A stretch of DNA of 64,000 nucleotides from Neokomagataea anthophila (GTDB lineage Bacteria > Pseudomonadota > Alphaproteobacteria > Acetobacterales > Acetobacteraceae), in NCBI RefSeq assembly GCF_018122595.1, contig NZ_JAGRQH010000002.1, positions 310,001 through 374,000 on the forward strand, written 5' to 3'. Below, in pieces: positions 44,801 through 53,130 of this stretch (position 1 is its first letter; each line of letters starts with the position of its first letter). The notes beneath the pieces are model-generated. The model did not search any database. It worked only from the letters and a program-made list of their open reading frames with translations, and was not told the DNA's origin. The translations under genes were made by a program, and so were the position numbers.

Positions 44801-46380
44801 TGCAGCGCCTCACAGACAGCATCACCCGTACTCAAAACGACCTGACGGCCCTGACAAAAGCGCTGGACCTCCATCAGGCAACACCACGTCCAGATATTAC
44901 GGCTCTAGAAGACGCTGCTATACACGCCGAAGCACACCAAAAAAACGCGCAAAAAACGGCACAAGACGCGGCACTGCACGCATCCTCATCACACGCTATT
45001 GCCCAAACCATCCGTGCAGAATTCAGCACGCGGGAACATATCATCACCACCGCTTCAGCCCGCCTCGCGGTCTTAACGCCCCATGCAATGCAACTCCGCA
45101 GCACATACACACGCTTACAAAGCGAACACGCTGCCCAAAGCACAGCCTTAACGCAGCGACCAGATCTTGCCGCACTCGCCAACGCACAAGACGCGGCCCT
45201 CATCGCACTCACTGCGACAAAAGACGCACATCATCAAGCGCGAGAGGCCCTCACAGCACACACACATGATGCCGTGCGCCGCGAAAGCGCCATCACCGCT
45301 CTACATACCCGCCTGCAAGACATCACCCACCAAATCCAAACCACAGCAGAACAACACACCACCCTCACCGAACGCGTCACCGCACTCCGCGCAGAACACA
45401 CTAGCGCCCTTGAAGAACCGGACCTCATCGCCCACAACTTAAAAAAACGCGAAGAGGCCCTGCACCACGCAGAAGCGCTCTTAGAAGCGGCTCGCTTGCA
45501 TGAAACTGCTGCTGAAGAGAAAGCCCACACCTCCCAAGACCGACTTCGCCAACTTGAACACACGCTCTCTGAAGGCCGCGCAACACTTGCGCGCTTAAGC
45601 GAACGTGCCGAACAAGCTGCCGCAGCGCACGCAAAACTCCATGCTGAGAGCGAAGCCCCAGACCCACGCACACCCTACCCACAAGACCTTTCCGAAACCG
45701 CCGAAACAACAACCCGCCGCCGCCTCACCCGCCTAACGCGTGAACGTGAAGCCCTCGGCCCGGTCAACTTACGTGCCGATTTAGAGTATGAAGAAGCCCG
45801 CACGACGGCAGAAACCATCGCCCGTGAACACGCCGAACTCACACACGCCATTGCTCGCCTACGCGGTGCCATCGGCAGTATCAATAAAGAGGGGCGTGAG
45901 CGCCTCACCGCCGTTTTCGCCATGGTGGACCAACATTTTCAGTCACTCTTTGCCCGCATGTTCGGCGGTGGACGTGCCCATCTTGGCCTTGTCGGGAGTG
46001 ATGACCCCCTTGAAGCAGGCCTCGAAATCTTCGCGCAACCACCGGGAAAAAAACTCTCAACCTTGTCGCTGCTCTCCGGCGGTGAACAAGCTCTCACGGC
46101 CCTCTCACTGATCTTCGCAACATTTCGCTGCAACCCTGCCCCTATTTGCGTCCTCGACGAGGTCGATGCCCCATTGGATGACGCCAATGTCGAACGCTTC
46201 TGCACGCTACTCACAGATATGACGAAAGAAGCCGGCACGCGCTTCCTCGTCGTCACACATCATCAACTCACGATGGCCTATATGGACCGCCTCTACGGCG
46301 TCACCATGCAAGAACGAGGTGTGAGCCGTGTACTCTCCGTTGACCTTAAACGAGCCTCCGCCATGATTGACGGAGCATAA
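41827..46380 (+). CDS. smc: Chromosome segregation protein SMC, unusually long
   Basis: The ATPase head is split between the ends: Walker A GPNGCGKSN near residue 38 and, at the C terminus, signature LLSGGEQALTALS and Walker B CVLDEVDAPLDDAN. A hinge domain can be placed at about residues 694-810 (HPLIDALSVPSHLTHAVAAA and following). At 1517 residues it exceeds typical SMC (about 1150-1200) by more than 300. The extra length is spread over both coiled coils, roughly 500 residues each, rich in Ala, Thr, Gln and His. No insertion domain is apparent. It compacts and segregates chromosomes with ScpAB, not in this window. Confidence 0.92.
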   Translation: MASSDTTISRLTIGGFKSFADEVRVDILPGLTGIVGPNGCGKSNVVEALRWAMGEASARALRGGELDDLIFAGTNARAARNLAQVTLHITNARGLAPAPFHEADELEVTRKAERGSGSEYRINGRVIRARDVQTLFADLASGARSSAIVSQNRVGLLIAAKPEERRLLLEEAAGITGLHARRHDAELKLRQTEANLARAEDLRLQLEERLEQLSEQSGQAKIYRELSEQIRTFEEQLHCLLHARANRAVQRSRDDLARAKETLKQAEQELEKAQIAEFQTRAALPAARKACEDARSTVENLRLEAETARHNLNRARETAASATERLQTAEADLTALTIRFQDSQNTEHETREALAAYENERQKAPTEHAALSADVTRLMAEENAQQRAYDTAQRHYDLESVQQDAARTALSALTTQLEQEHHTLNNAEQERAELQKQCKNGPPLETLQHRVNEAVTAAETARHAEHTTRQAAQDARLTREQASRAVQDARQQESTFQKTLHDLQQRHVTTQQRLTQDQAAHHDAVSAQLTPEQKAQLATTLEQAKAALSTHQAAENSANMALDTLNARWVQACAASEAGAQRYTALRRALDDAQTHYEHSQKRHVEAEQHVAHCRTEQPDPTLLEQATHAVHTYEQTLTSLEERLSHAETALTTAHKTTEDAQTTERMAEASLLKKRSQAEGLAQSLKDTTQEPHPLIDALSVPSHLTHAVAAALADGIDASLASDDIPATRRWRLLPQASFDTTDTTPLHTTLASLTPLSALLTCPDATRRCFDHILLLPNDADGPSLQAHLHPGHSLVTTKGALWRWDGYHRAASTQDQSAVLLERRRNLTALKKEITAEEACLPALQAQTHTAQTALKTASDTLTALRGQRSIEEHALSQARTTLAQHTQLSTRATDRLETALQKNEDTARILQAAHSRLNAAQTAYQNQKPPEHLKAAADALAQDVQTAQATLNTCRQNRNNAQTDLEHTQHTRDQAFLRHRAAEDQMQRLTDSITRTQNDLTALTKALDLHQATPRPDITALEDAAIHAEAHQKNAQKTAQDAALHASSSHAIAQTIRAEFSTREHIITTASARLAVLTPHAMQLRSTYTRLQSEHAAQSTALTQRPDLAALANAQDAALIALTATKDAHHQAREALTAHTHDAVRRESAITALHTRLQDITHQIQTTAEQHTTLTERVTALRAEHTSALEEPDLIAHNLKKREEALHHAEALLEAARLHETAAEEKAHTSQDRLRQLEHTLSEGRATLARLSERAEQAAAAHAKLHAESEAPDPRTPYPQDLSETAETTTRRRLTRLTREREALGPVNLRADLEYEEARTTAETIAREHAELTHAIARLRGAIGSINKEGRERLTAVFAMVDQHFQSLFARMFGGGRAHLGLVGSDDPLEAGLEIFAQPPGKKLSTLSLLSGGEQALTALSLIFATFRCNPAPICVLDEVDAPLDDANVERFCTLLTDMTKEAGTRFLVVTHHQLTMAYMDRLYGVTMQERGVSRVLSVDLKRASAMIDGA

Positions 46381-46455
46381 TCTTCTGCCACAACGTCATT
46401 TTCCGCATCGAAATTTGACGCTGCTGCGTTTAAGTCCTTTGATACTCACTTAACC

Positions 46456-47190
46456 ATGAAAGAGCCCATCATTTTCGACACCCTGCCCTTCACCCCCGAA
46501 GCTCTCGCTCGAATCCAAGATCATGGGATTCGCGTGGTGGGAGACGTGCATGGTGATCTCAACGCTTTTCAACACGCCGCGCGTACAGATCGGTTTGTTC
46601 TGCAATTAGGGGACCTCGTCGACCACGGGCCAGATAGCGTCGGCGTCATGGAACTGATGCTGGATTTATTGGAGCAGCAGCGCGGCCTCTTTATCCTCGG
46701 CAATCATGACCGAAAACTGGGTCGCGCCTTAGAAGGGCGCCGCCTCCGCCGTGATCCACCGCTAGAAGATACACTCCAAGCCTTCAGCCGCCCCGAAAAC
46801 GCGACGTTGCGTGAACAGACGTACACCGCCATTGCCGCCGCCCCGGCATGGATACGCTTCGGCCGCTCACTCTTCGTCCATGGCGGCTTCCATACCGCCA
46901 TGCTCATGGAGCCTCCACCGCCCGGACTGGGCGATATGTCGGCGCCGCTCTCCCGTGCCCTTTTTGGTGAAACCACAGGCCGCCTTCAGCCTGATGGCTA
47001 CCCAGAACGCCGCCTAACATGGATTAACCGTATCCCCGCAGGCATGACTGTCTATGTCGGGCATGACCGCCGCTCCACCGATGGCCGCCCATGGCACCGC
47101 ACCGGACGCCTTGGCGGCACAGCAATCTTCACAGATCTTGGTGCAGGAAAAGGCGGACACCTCGCTTGGATTGACCTCAACTCACCCTAA
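46456..47190 (+). CDS. Metallophosphoesterase (PPP/calcineurin-like)
   Basis: The 244-residue cytosolic enzyme has the complete dimetal phosphoesterase set: GDVHGD (29-34), GDLVDHGP (52-59), GNHD (82-85), FVHGGFH and VYVGHD near the C terminus. This resembles bacterial PrpE/Ap4A-type serine/threonine phosphatases and bis-nucleoside tetraphosphatases; the substrate cannot be read. It begins a run with chorismate mutase and SixA. Confidence 0.85.
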   Translation: MKEPIIFDTLPFTPEALARIQDHGIRVVGDVHGDLNAFQHAARTDRFVLQLGDLVDHGPDSVGVMELMLDLLEQQRGLFILGNHDRKLGRALEGRRLRRDPPLEDTLQAFSRPENATLREQTYTAIAAAPAWIRFGRSLFVHGGFHTAMLMEPPPPGLGDMSAPLSRALFGETTGRLQPDGYPERRLTWINRIPAGMTVYVGHDRRSTDGRPWHRTGRLGGTAIFTDLGAGKGGHLAWIDLNSP

Positions 47191-47211
47191 TTTTTGTCGG
47201 AGGCCCACCGC

Positions 47212-47538
47212 ATGACAACAGACCATAACGCCGCCCTGACGGAACTCGAAGGCTTACGCGCCAGTATCGATAATATTGATGCGGCTCTTATTCACATGCT
47301 GGCCGAACGCTTCCGCTGCACTCAAGCCGTCGGAGAGCTCAAAGCCCGCGCATCATTCCCTGCTGCTGATCCTGCCCGTGAAGCCCGCCAAATTACGCGC
47401 CTGCGTGAACTCGCGCATAACGCGCATCTTGATCCCAATTTTGCTGAAAAATTCCTTGCCTTCGTTGTCAAAGAAGTCATCCGCCATCACGAAGCCATTG
47501 CGGCCCAAAGCAATACACCAGCAAAGCCCAACGTATGA
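47212..47538 (+). CDS. Chorismate mutase, AroQ class
   Basis: The 108-residue all-helical enzyme makes prephenate for Phe/Tyr synthesis. Catalytic positions are seen in LRASIDNIDAALIHMLAERF (Arg near the N terminus and the Arg of AERF) and in the Lys of GELKARA; a C-terminal helix VKEVIRHHE follows. GGAGG lies 8 bases before ATG 47212. A free-standing short mutase, as common in alphaproteobacteria. Its last codon overlaps the sixA start (ATGA). Confidence 0.92.
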   Translation: MTTDHNAALTELEGLRASIDNIDAALIHMLAERFRCTQAVGELKARASFPAADPAREARQITRLRELAHNAHLDPNFAEKFLAFVVKEVIRHHEAIAAQSNTPAKPNV

Positions 47539-48071
47539 TCCGGCATCTCCTTCTTCTCCGCCACGCTGAAGCAGGCCCTTACGCCCAAACGGAAGAAGGA
47601 GACCGTGCCCGCGCACTCACCGCACGCGGCATTCAACAGGCAACCCAAACAGGGGCAATACTCAACGCGCTGTCCTCACACCATGCGCTCGACTGGTCCG
47701 ACCACCGTGCGCGCATCATATGCAGCCCATCCACCCGCACACGACAAACCGCCGAAATTTCTCTTCAGCATAGTGCCATACACCACCCACCCATCACCTT
47801 TATAGATAGCCTCTACAGCGCAACAGATCAGCATTTACTCGATACGATCCAAACGGTTGATGAACCTATCTCAACCCTAATGCTCATCGGGCACAACCCG
47901 GCCATCAGTTCACTCGTACATACACTCTGCGGCTCAACCCTTCCGGACAGCGCCAGCGAAATCCTCATGGCAGGGTATCCCCCGTCCAGCCTGTCACTCT
48001 TTTCCACACAAGAAACATGGTACGCTCTGCGCCCCTCTCTTATGTCTTTTCTGAGCGCCCATAGCGCATAA
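47535..48071 (+). CDS. sixA: Histidine phosphatase SixA-like
   Basis: The 178-residue histidine-phosphatase-superfamily protein has the RHAEAG motif (Arg9, His10), SPSTRTRQTAE and the second catalytic histidine in LIGHNPAIS. SixA removes phosphate from phosphohistidine in phosphotransfer proteins such as ArcB or the nitrogen PTS in E. coli. Targets here are unknown. It is coupled to the chorismate mutase by a 4-base overlap. Confidence 0.85.
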   Translation: MIRHLLLLRHAEAGPYAQTEEGDRARALTARGIQQATQTGAILNALSSHHALDWSDHRARIICSPSTRTRQTAEISLQHSAIHHPPITFIDSLYSATDQHLLDTIQTVDEPISTLMLIGHNPAISSLVHTLCGSTLPDSASEILMAGYPPSSLSLFSTQETWYALRPSLMSFLSAHSA

Positions 48072-48237
48072 CACCATAGACATGTCACAGAAGGGCTCTG
48101 GCCTTTCCACCCTTCTTCACGGTATGAAGGCAGTAACTCGTTTCACCCGGTGAATATTTTCTTTTCGAGACAGCCCCGCGCATTACGAAGAAGCATTCCC
48201 CCGGGTCTTTCTGTGTTTATGTCTGCTCGGTGGTGCC
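48072..48237 (+). promoter_or_regulatory. sixA-gltA intergenic region with a weak hairpin
   Basis: AGAAGGG (48089-48095) and CCCTTCT (48110-48116) form a 7-bp stem that may end the upstream operon. The remaining 120 bases should hold the gltA promoter, which I could not define. Confidence 0.3.
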
Positions 48238-49533
48238 ATGCCCAAAACTTCATCCGCTTCCCTCAGCGCCCATAACAAGACGCGGGACCTCCCCGTCCTC
48301 AGCGGCACAGTCGGCCCGGACGTGGTCGATACACGCAGCGTCCCCCGTGAGTTTGGCGTTTTCGCATTCGACCCCGGCCTCATCGCTACGGCCACCTGCA
48401 CCAGTTCCATCACCTATATTGACGGCGATAAAGGGACCTTGCTGCATCGCGGCTACGCCATCGAAGACTTGGCAGAACACTCCACCTATATGGAAACAGC
48501 GTTTCTGCTGATCTATGGGCACCTGCCAACACAGGCAGAATCTGATGCTTTTTTAAAAGATATGGCCAAGCACCGTTACCTCAACGAGCAGGTCCGTAAC
48601 TTCTTCAACGGCTTCCGCCGTGATGCTCACCCTATGGCCATTTTATGCGGCACGGTCGCAGCACTCTCCGCGTTCCATCATGACGGCCTCGACATTGCGA
48701 ACCCACAAGACCGTGACCTCTCAACCCGCCGCCTCATTGCCAAAGTCCCTACTATCGCTGCGTGGGCTTACAAATATTCCATCGGTGAACCCTTCGTATA
48801 TCCCGATGAAGAACTCTCCTTCTCTGCGAATTTCCTCAACATGCTGTTCGCGCGCCCGGGCAATCATTACAAAGTAAACCCTGTCCTCGCCCGAGCAATG
48901 GACCGTATTTTCTTGCTCCATGCAGATCATGAGCAAAATGCGTCCACCACCACCGTCCGTATTGTAGGCTCAACAGGCTCTAACCCTTATGCCTGCATAT
49001 CCGCTGGCATCGCCGCTCTATGGGGCCCCGCACATGGGGGAGCCAATGAAGCCGTACTCGCCATGCTCGAAAGCATCGGTACGCGTGAAGACATTCCCGC
49101 CTTCCTTGAAAAAGTCAAAAGCCGTGAAAGCGGCGTACGCCTCATGGGCTTCGGGCACCGCGTCTACCGCAATTTTGATCCCCGTGCGAAAATCATGCAG
49201 GAAACCTGCCATGAAGTCATCGCGGAACTCGGCCTAGAGCGTGACCCCCTGCTCGACCTCGCCATGGAGCTTGAGCATATTGCGCTGTCAGATGACTATT
49301 TCATCCAGCGCCGTCTCTACCCAAATGTGGACTTCTACTCTGGCCTCATTCTCAAGGCCCTAGGCATTCCTACCAATATGTTCACCGTGCTCTTCGCAGT
49401 TGCACGTACCGCTGGCTGGGTCAGCCAATGGAACGAAATGCTCAATGACCCCGCAGCCCGCATTTTCCGTCCACGCCAACTGTACATGGGGGCAGAACAG
49501 CGCAACTTCACTCCCATCCACGAGCGCGGTTAA
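48238..49533 (+). CDS. gltA: Citrate synthase (type II)
   Basis: The 431-residue enzyme joins oxaloacetate and acetyl-CoA. Active-site segments [27 protein letters not shown] and [14 protein letters not shown], containing the two catalytic histidines and the aspartate, are intact. Length and N-terminal small domain indicate the hexameric, NADH-sensitive Gram-negative type. In Acetobacter aceti the citrate synthase gene (aarA) is an acetic acid resistance determinant, so this gene may matter for acetate tolerance. It stands alone with a terminator after it. Confidence 0.96.
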   Translation: MPKTSSASLSAHNKTRDLPVLSGTVGPDVVDTRSVPREFGVFAFDPGLIATATCTSSITYIDGDKGTLLHRGYAIEDLAEHSTYMETAFLLIYGHLPTQAESDAFLKDMAKHRYLNEQVRNFFNGFRRDAHPMAILCGTVAALSAFHHDGLDIANPQDRDLSTRRLIAKVPTIAAWAYKYSIGEPFVYPDEELSFSANFLNMLFARPGNHYKVNPVLARAMDRIFLLHADHEQNASTTTVRIVGSTGSNPYACISAGIAALWGPAHGGANEAVLAMLESIGTREDIPAFLEKVKSRESGVRLMGFGHRVYRNFDPRAKIMQETCHEVIAELGLERDPLLDLAMELEHIALSDDYFIQRRLYPNVDFYSGLILKALGIPTNMFTVLFAVARTAGWVSQWNEMLNDPAARIFRPRQLYMGAEQRNFTPIHERG

Positions 49534-49538
49534 CCTCA

Positions 49539-49566
49539 TTTCCCCCCTTCTTCAAAAGGGGGGAAA
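49539..49566. terminator. Bidirectional hairpin between gltA and fliJ
   Basis: TTTCCCCCCTT (49539-49549) pairs perfectly with AAGGGGGGAAA (49556-49566) over a 6-base loop, 6 bases after the gltA stop and 8 before the end of the converging fliJ gene. Confidence 0.7.
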
Positions 49567-49573
49567 CCCTACA

Positions 49574-49999
49574 CTATAAAAGCCCCTCTGGCCGTACAGC
49601 ACATTCATCCAGCAATAGCTGCTCTGCACGCTGCTCCTTGCGCCGCTGCTCACCTTGAGCCTCTTCCTGCAAATGCTCCACCACATGAAGCGCAGCACGC
49701 GCCTCTAGCAAGGCTGCTCGCACGCAGTCACGATCCACAGATATTTTTTGCCGGTGTGCATCGGCATCTTGCACTGCTTTCTGCCCCAAAGGCAGCCATG
49801 CTCCAAAAGCTTCCACCGCACGATCATCGGAATGAGCATCCATCGCAACACTCCGCTCCGTCACGATCCTCTGTTGCGCACTCACGAGTGCTTGCTCTGC
49901 TTCTTGCTCACGCTGAATAACTTGCTGAAACGCCTGCTCCACCGTTGCCAATTCATGCTTACGCAAACCATAGAGCGCTTCAAGGCTGGCCTGTTCCAT
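49574..49999 (-). CDS. fliJ: FliJ-like flagellar export chaperone
   Basis: The 141-residue protein is almost wholly coiled coil, with heptad-like runs of Ala, Glu, Gln and Leu (LRKHELATVEQAFQQVIQRE), and lacks hydrophobic or domain motifs. Its identity rests on coiled-coil nature, size and position directly after fliI, where FliJ is normally found; sequence alone would not prove it. FliJ forms the central stalk of the FliI ATPase. ATG 49999 is preferred over GTG 50002 because of GAGAG spacing. Confidence 0.65.
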   Translation of the reverse strand: MEQASLEALYGLRKHELATVEQAFQQVIQREQEAEQALVSAQQRIVTERSVAMDAHSDDRAVEAFGAWLPLGQKAVQDADAHRQKISVDRDCVRAALLEARAALHVVEHLQEEAQGEQRRKEQRAEQLLLDECAVRPEGLL

Positions 50000-50003
50000 C
50001 ACA

Positions 50004-51353
50004 TCACTCTCTCACATCACCTAAAATCACTGCCAAACGCTCAAAGACATCTCCCCCACCATCTGGGGGCTCATGTTTTCCTTGCGTCAAAAATTCCGTT
50101 AAAGCAGGCATCAAACGAATGGCTTCATCCGTTTCCGGCTCTGAGCCTGCCTTGTAAGCACCTAACCGAATCATATCGGCCATTCGCTCATAACGCGCCA
50201 TAACCGAGCGAGCCCTCTTCGCCAGCCTCGCCTCTTCCGCCGACAAGCACCCCGGCACAGCACGCGATAATGACTTCAAAATATCAATGGCAGGATACCG
50301 CCCCTGCTCACCAATGCGCCTATCTAAAATCACATGACCATCCAAAATACCGCGCACCGCATCTGCAACCGGCTCGTTATGGTCATCACCTTCCACTAAA
50401 ACAGTAAATAAAGCGGTAATCATGCCCTGCCCCGGGTAACCCGGCCCAGCCCGCTCCAAAAGCTTTGGCAGTTCCGCAAAAACAGATGGCGGATAACCCC
50501 GCGTGGCGGGCGGCTCCCCTGCGGATAACCCAATTTCCCGCAACGCCATGCAATAGCGCGTCACACTATCCATCAACAGCAGAACCGACTTTCCTTGGTC
50601 CCGAAAATATTCTGCAATCGCCATGGCAGATGTCGCCGCATCACGCCGCATTAATGGCGGCATGTCAGACGTCGCGACCACCACCACACTCCGCGCCAAC
50701 CCTTCCGGTCCGAGGTCATCCTCTATGAACTCGCGCACCTCACGTCCACGCTCTCCCACCAGCGCAATCACCGCCACGTCACAGGTCGCACCGCGCACCA
50801 ACATGGACAACAGCGAAGACTTACCAACCCCCGAACCTGCAAAAAGTCCTAGACGCTGCCCCACACGGGCCGTCACGAAAGCATCTAACGCCCGCACCCC
50901 GAGGTCAAAACGCTCTCCCAAACGCGCACGCGCTGCTGCATTTGGCGGGGCAGCCCTCACATCTTGCCGCGTACCCGCAGAGGACAAAGTACCTTTTCCA
51001 TCCATCGGTGCCCCCAAAGGGTCAATCACCCGACCCAACCAACCATCATGCACCTGCAATGATGCCGTTGGCGCAACAGATAACGGTAAACGCGCCTCAC
51101 ATCCCGGCCCAATCCCATCCAATGCTCCAAAAGCCATTGTTCGAGCTTGCCCATCCGAGAACCCAACAACCTCAGATTGTATTTCTTCTCCTGAACGCGC
51201 CTTCACCGTCAGACGGTCACCGATTGATAAAAGTGATTCGACCCCCTGAACACTCATACACAACCCAGAGATGTTTTTGACATGCCCGATGGCACGGTCT
51301 GGATGAAGTGTAGAAATTCCTTCTAGAACCTCATGAAAAATAGGATTTTTCAT
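50004..51353 (-). CDS. fliI: Flagellar type III export ATPase FliI
   Basis: The 449-residue F1-beta-like ATPase has Walker A GSGVGKSS (173-180), VGERGREVREFIEDDLG, Walker B LLLMDSVTRYCMALREIG and EPPATRGYPPSVF, all diagnostic of FliI/YscN ATPases. Pairing with a FliJ-like gene favours flagella over a virulence secretion system. It drives export of rod, hook and filament subunits. No other flagellar gene is in the window. The gene is divergent from the CtrA-like gene across 182 bases. Confidence 0.92.
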   Translation of the reverse strand: MKNPIFHEVLEGISTLHPDRAIGHVKNISGLCMSVQGVESLLSIGDRLTVKARSGEEIQSEVVGFSDGQARTMAFGALDGIGPGCEARLPLSVAPTASLQVHDGWLGRVIDPLGAPMDGKGTLSSAGTRQDVRAAPPNAAARARLGERFDLGVRALDAFVTARVGQRLGLFAGSGVGKSSLLSMLVRGATCDVAVIALVGERGREVREFIEDDLGPEGLARSVVVVATSDMPPLMRRDAATSAMAIAEYFRDQGKSVLLLMDSVTRYCMALREIGLSAGEPPATRGYPPSVFAELPKLLERAGPGYPGQGMITALFTVLVEGDDHNEPVADAVRGILDGHVILDRRIGEQGRYPAIDILKSLSRAVPGCLSAEEARLAKRARSVMARYERMADMIRLGAYKAGSEPETDEAIRLMPALTEFLTQGKHEPPDGGGDVFERLAVILGDVRE

Positions 51354-51433
51354 TATAAATCATATCTTTAAAGACATTTAACTGATGATAAATTCATCAC
51401 AAAACACCTAACAAAAGGTGAACAAAATTCAGA

Positions 51434-51448
51434 TTAACGCTGAATTAT
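51434..51448. promoter_or_regulatory. Candidate CtrA-binding site
   Basis: TTAA, seven bases, TTAT: one mismatch from the CtrA consensus TTAA-N7-TTAA. It lies between fliI and the CtrA-like gene, about 90 bases from each start. A second pair TTAA-N6-TTAA lies at 51368-51381, nearer fliI. In Caulobacter CtrA controls both flagellar genes and itself, so a site here is expected. Confidence 0.45.
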
Positions 51449-51535
51449 GAAAAATTTGCGTCCATAAGCTTTAATTTCTAGACAATTACAACTCAAGGTA
51501 GTAAACAACTACTTACCAGCCCAGGAGTTGAACAC

Positions 51536-52285
51536 ATGCGTATCCTTCTTGTTGAGAGTGACCTGAACAGCGCAACACACCTTACTCAAGCGTTGCGTAC
51601 CGCATCCTACACGGTGGACCACACCGCACTTGGCGAAGAAGCCATCGAGATGCTGCGCCACTATGATTACGATGTCGTCGTGCTTGAACTCATGCTGACT
51701 GATATTGAAGGATATGATGTCATCCGCCGCATTCGTGCAGCACGGATCAGCACACCAATCTTGGTGCTCTCAACACTGGTTCGCCCACAGGCTAAAATCC
51801 GTGCCTTCTCTATGGGCGCCGATGATTATCTTACCAAGCCACATGACGCAGGCGAATTGGTCGCACGCCTACAAGCCATTACCCGCCGCTCACGCGGCTT
51901 CGCAGAACCACGTCTACGCATTGCCAATATCGAACTCGACCTCAACAGTAAGAGCGTAACGGTCGATGGGAATATCGTGCATCTAACTGGCAAAGAATAT
52001 GCCATTCTTGAACTACTTGTGATCCGAAAGAACTCAGTTCTTACAAAGGATGCGTTCTTGAATCACCTATACGGCGGGATCGATGAACCTGAAATGAAGA
52101 TCATTGACGTCTTCATCTGCAAACTGCGCCGCAAGCTTCAAGCCGCTCATGCTGCAAACGTTATTTCTACCGTATGGGGCCGAGGCTATATTCTGCGTGA
52201 AGAGCATAATGCGTCCACCGCACTACCCACATCCGCACACCCCCCAATCCCTGCTCACGCCACGCAGACAACGCCCATGATGTGA
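51536..52285 (+). CDS. ctrA: CtrA-like cell-cycle response regulator with Glu at the phosphorylation site
   Basis: The 249-residue OmpR-type regulator has the nearly invariant CtrA DNA-binding domain: HLTGKEYAILELL, LTK-x2-FLNHLYGGIDEPE, KIIDVFICKLRRKL and VWGRGY. In the receiver, aligned without gaps to Caulobacter CtrA (starting MRILLVES), position 51 is Glu (codon GAA, 51686-51688; VVLELMLTD) instead of Asp, the acidic pair is Glu7/Asp9 with Ser at 8, and the conserved Lys (LTKP) remains. D51E is the classical phosphomimetic of Caulobacter CtrA. The C terminus has a divergent tail. AGGAG is 8 bases before the ATG. Confidence 0.9.
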   Translation: MRILLVESDLNSATHLTQALRTASYTVDHTALGEEAIEMLRHYDYDVVVLELMLTDIEGYDVIRRIRAARISTPILVLSTLVRPQAKIRAFSMGADDYLTKPHDAGELVARLQAITRRSRGFAEPRLRIANIELDLNSKSVTVDGNIVHLTGKEYAILELLVIRKNSVLTKDAFLNHLYGGIDEPEMKIIDVFICKLRRKLQAAHAANVISTVWGRGYILREEHNASTALPTSAHPPIPAHATQTTPMM

Positions 52286-52291
52286 CCGGCC

Positions 52292-53125
52292 CTATTTCTC
52301 AAAGACTGCCCAAGCAGGCGCAATACTCACACCATGATTGACGGGCCCATGACCCCTCCCCAACCCCGGCGCGGTGATCAACGCCTCTTGCAGGTAACCG
52401 ATCGCCCGCCGCACCGCAGGCTCCAGCGCCACACCCTGCGCCAATCCGGTCGCCACAGCACTCGCTAACGTACATCCCGTACCATGTGTATGGCGCGTCT
52501 GAAGGCGCGGGTGCCGAAACACATATTCCCGGCCATCTGCCTGCACTAATACATCCAATAATTCATCCGAATCCACCCCGGCACTTGCTGGCAAATGCCC
52601 ACCTTTGAGCAACACAGCACCAGCCCCATCTGCCAAAAGCACACGTGCAGCCTGCCGCATCGTCTCCAAATCCTGCACGGCCACAGAAGTAAGCGCTTCC
52701 GCTTCCGGAATATTCGGTGTCACCAACTGACAGCGCGGCAAAAGGCGTGCCCTCACCGCCGAAACCCCGTCAGACGTCATAAGGGATGAACCACTCGTCG
52801 CGATCATCACCGGATCAAGCACCAACGGTAACGCTGGATATAAATCCAGAACATCAGCGACAGCATGCACCGTGTCCGCTTGCCCAAGCATCCCTATTTT
52901 GCAGCAATCAGCCCCAATATCCTGCAACACCACATTAATTTGCTGCTGCACAAAGTCCACGGGGACAGAATGCACGCCATACACACCGCACGTGTTCTGA
53001 GCCGTTAAGGCCGTAATGGCACTCATGCCAAAACCACCCAAAGCCGTAATCGCCTTCAGGTCAGCCTGTATGCCCGCTCCACCACCGGAGTCACTGCCCG
53101 CAATCGTCAGAACACGCCCCTGCAT
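52292..53125 (-). CDS. thiD: Hydroxymethylpyrimidine/phosphomethylpyrimidine kinase ThiD
   Basis: The 277-residue ribokinase-fold enzyme phosphorylates HMP and HMP-P in thiamine synthesis. It opens with TIAGSDSGGGAGIQADLKA, has DPVMIATSGSSLM, and shows the catalytic end HTHGTGCTLASAVATGLAQG. It follows glmM after 5 bases, so co-transcription is likely; there is no thiamine-related neighbour and no TPP riboswitch upstream. It converges on the CtrA-like gene with a 6-base gap. Confidence 0.94.
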   Translation of the reverse strand: MQGRVLTIAGSDSGGGAGIQADLKAITALGGFGMSAITALTAQNTCGVYGVHSVPVDFVQQQINVVLQDIGADCCKIGMLGQADTVHAVADVLDLYPALPLVLDPVMIATSGSSLMTSDGVSAVRARLLPRCQLVTPNIPEAEALTSVAVQDLETMRQAARVLLADGAGAVLLKGGHLPASAGVDSDELLDVLVQADGREYVFRHPRLQTRHTHGTGCTLASAVATGLAQGVALEPAVRRAIGYLQEALITAPGLGRGHGPVNHGVSIAPAWAVFEK

Positions 53126-53130
53126 ACGGA

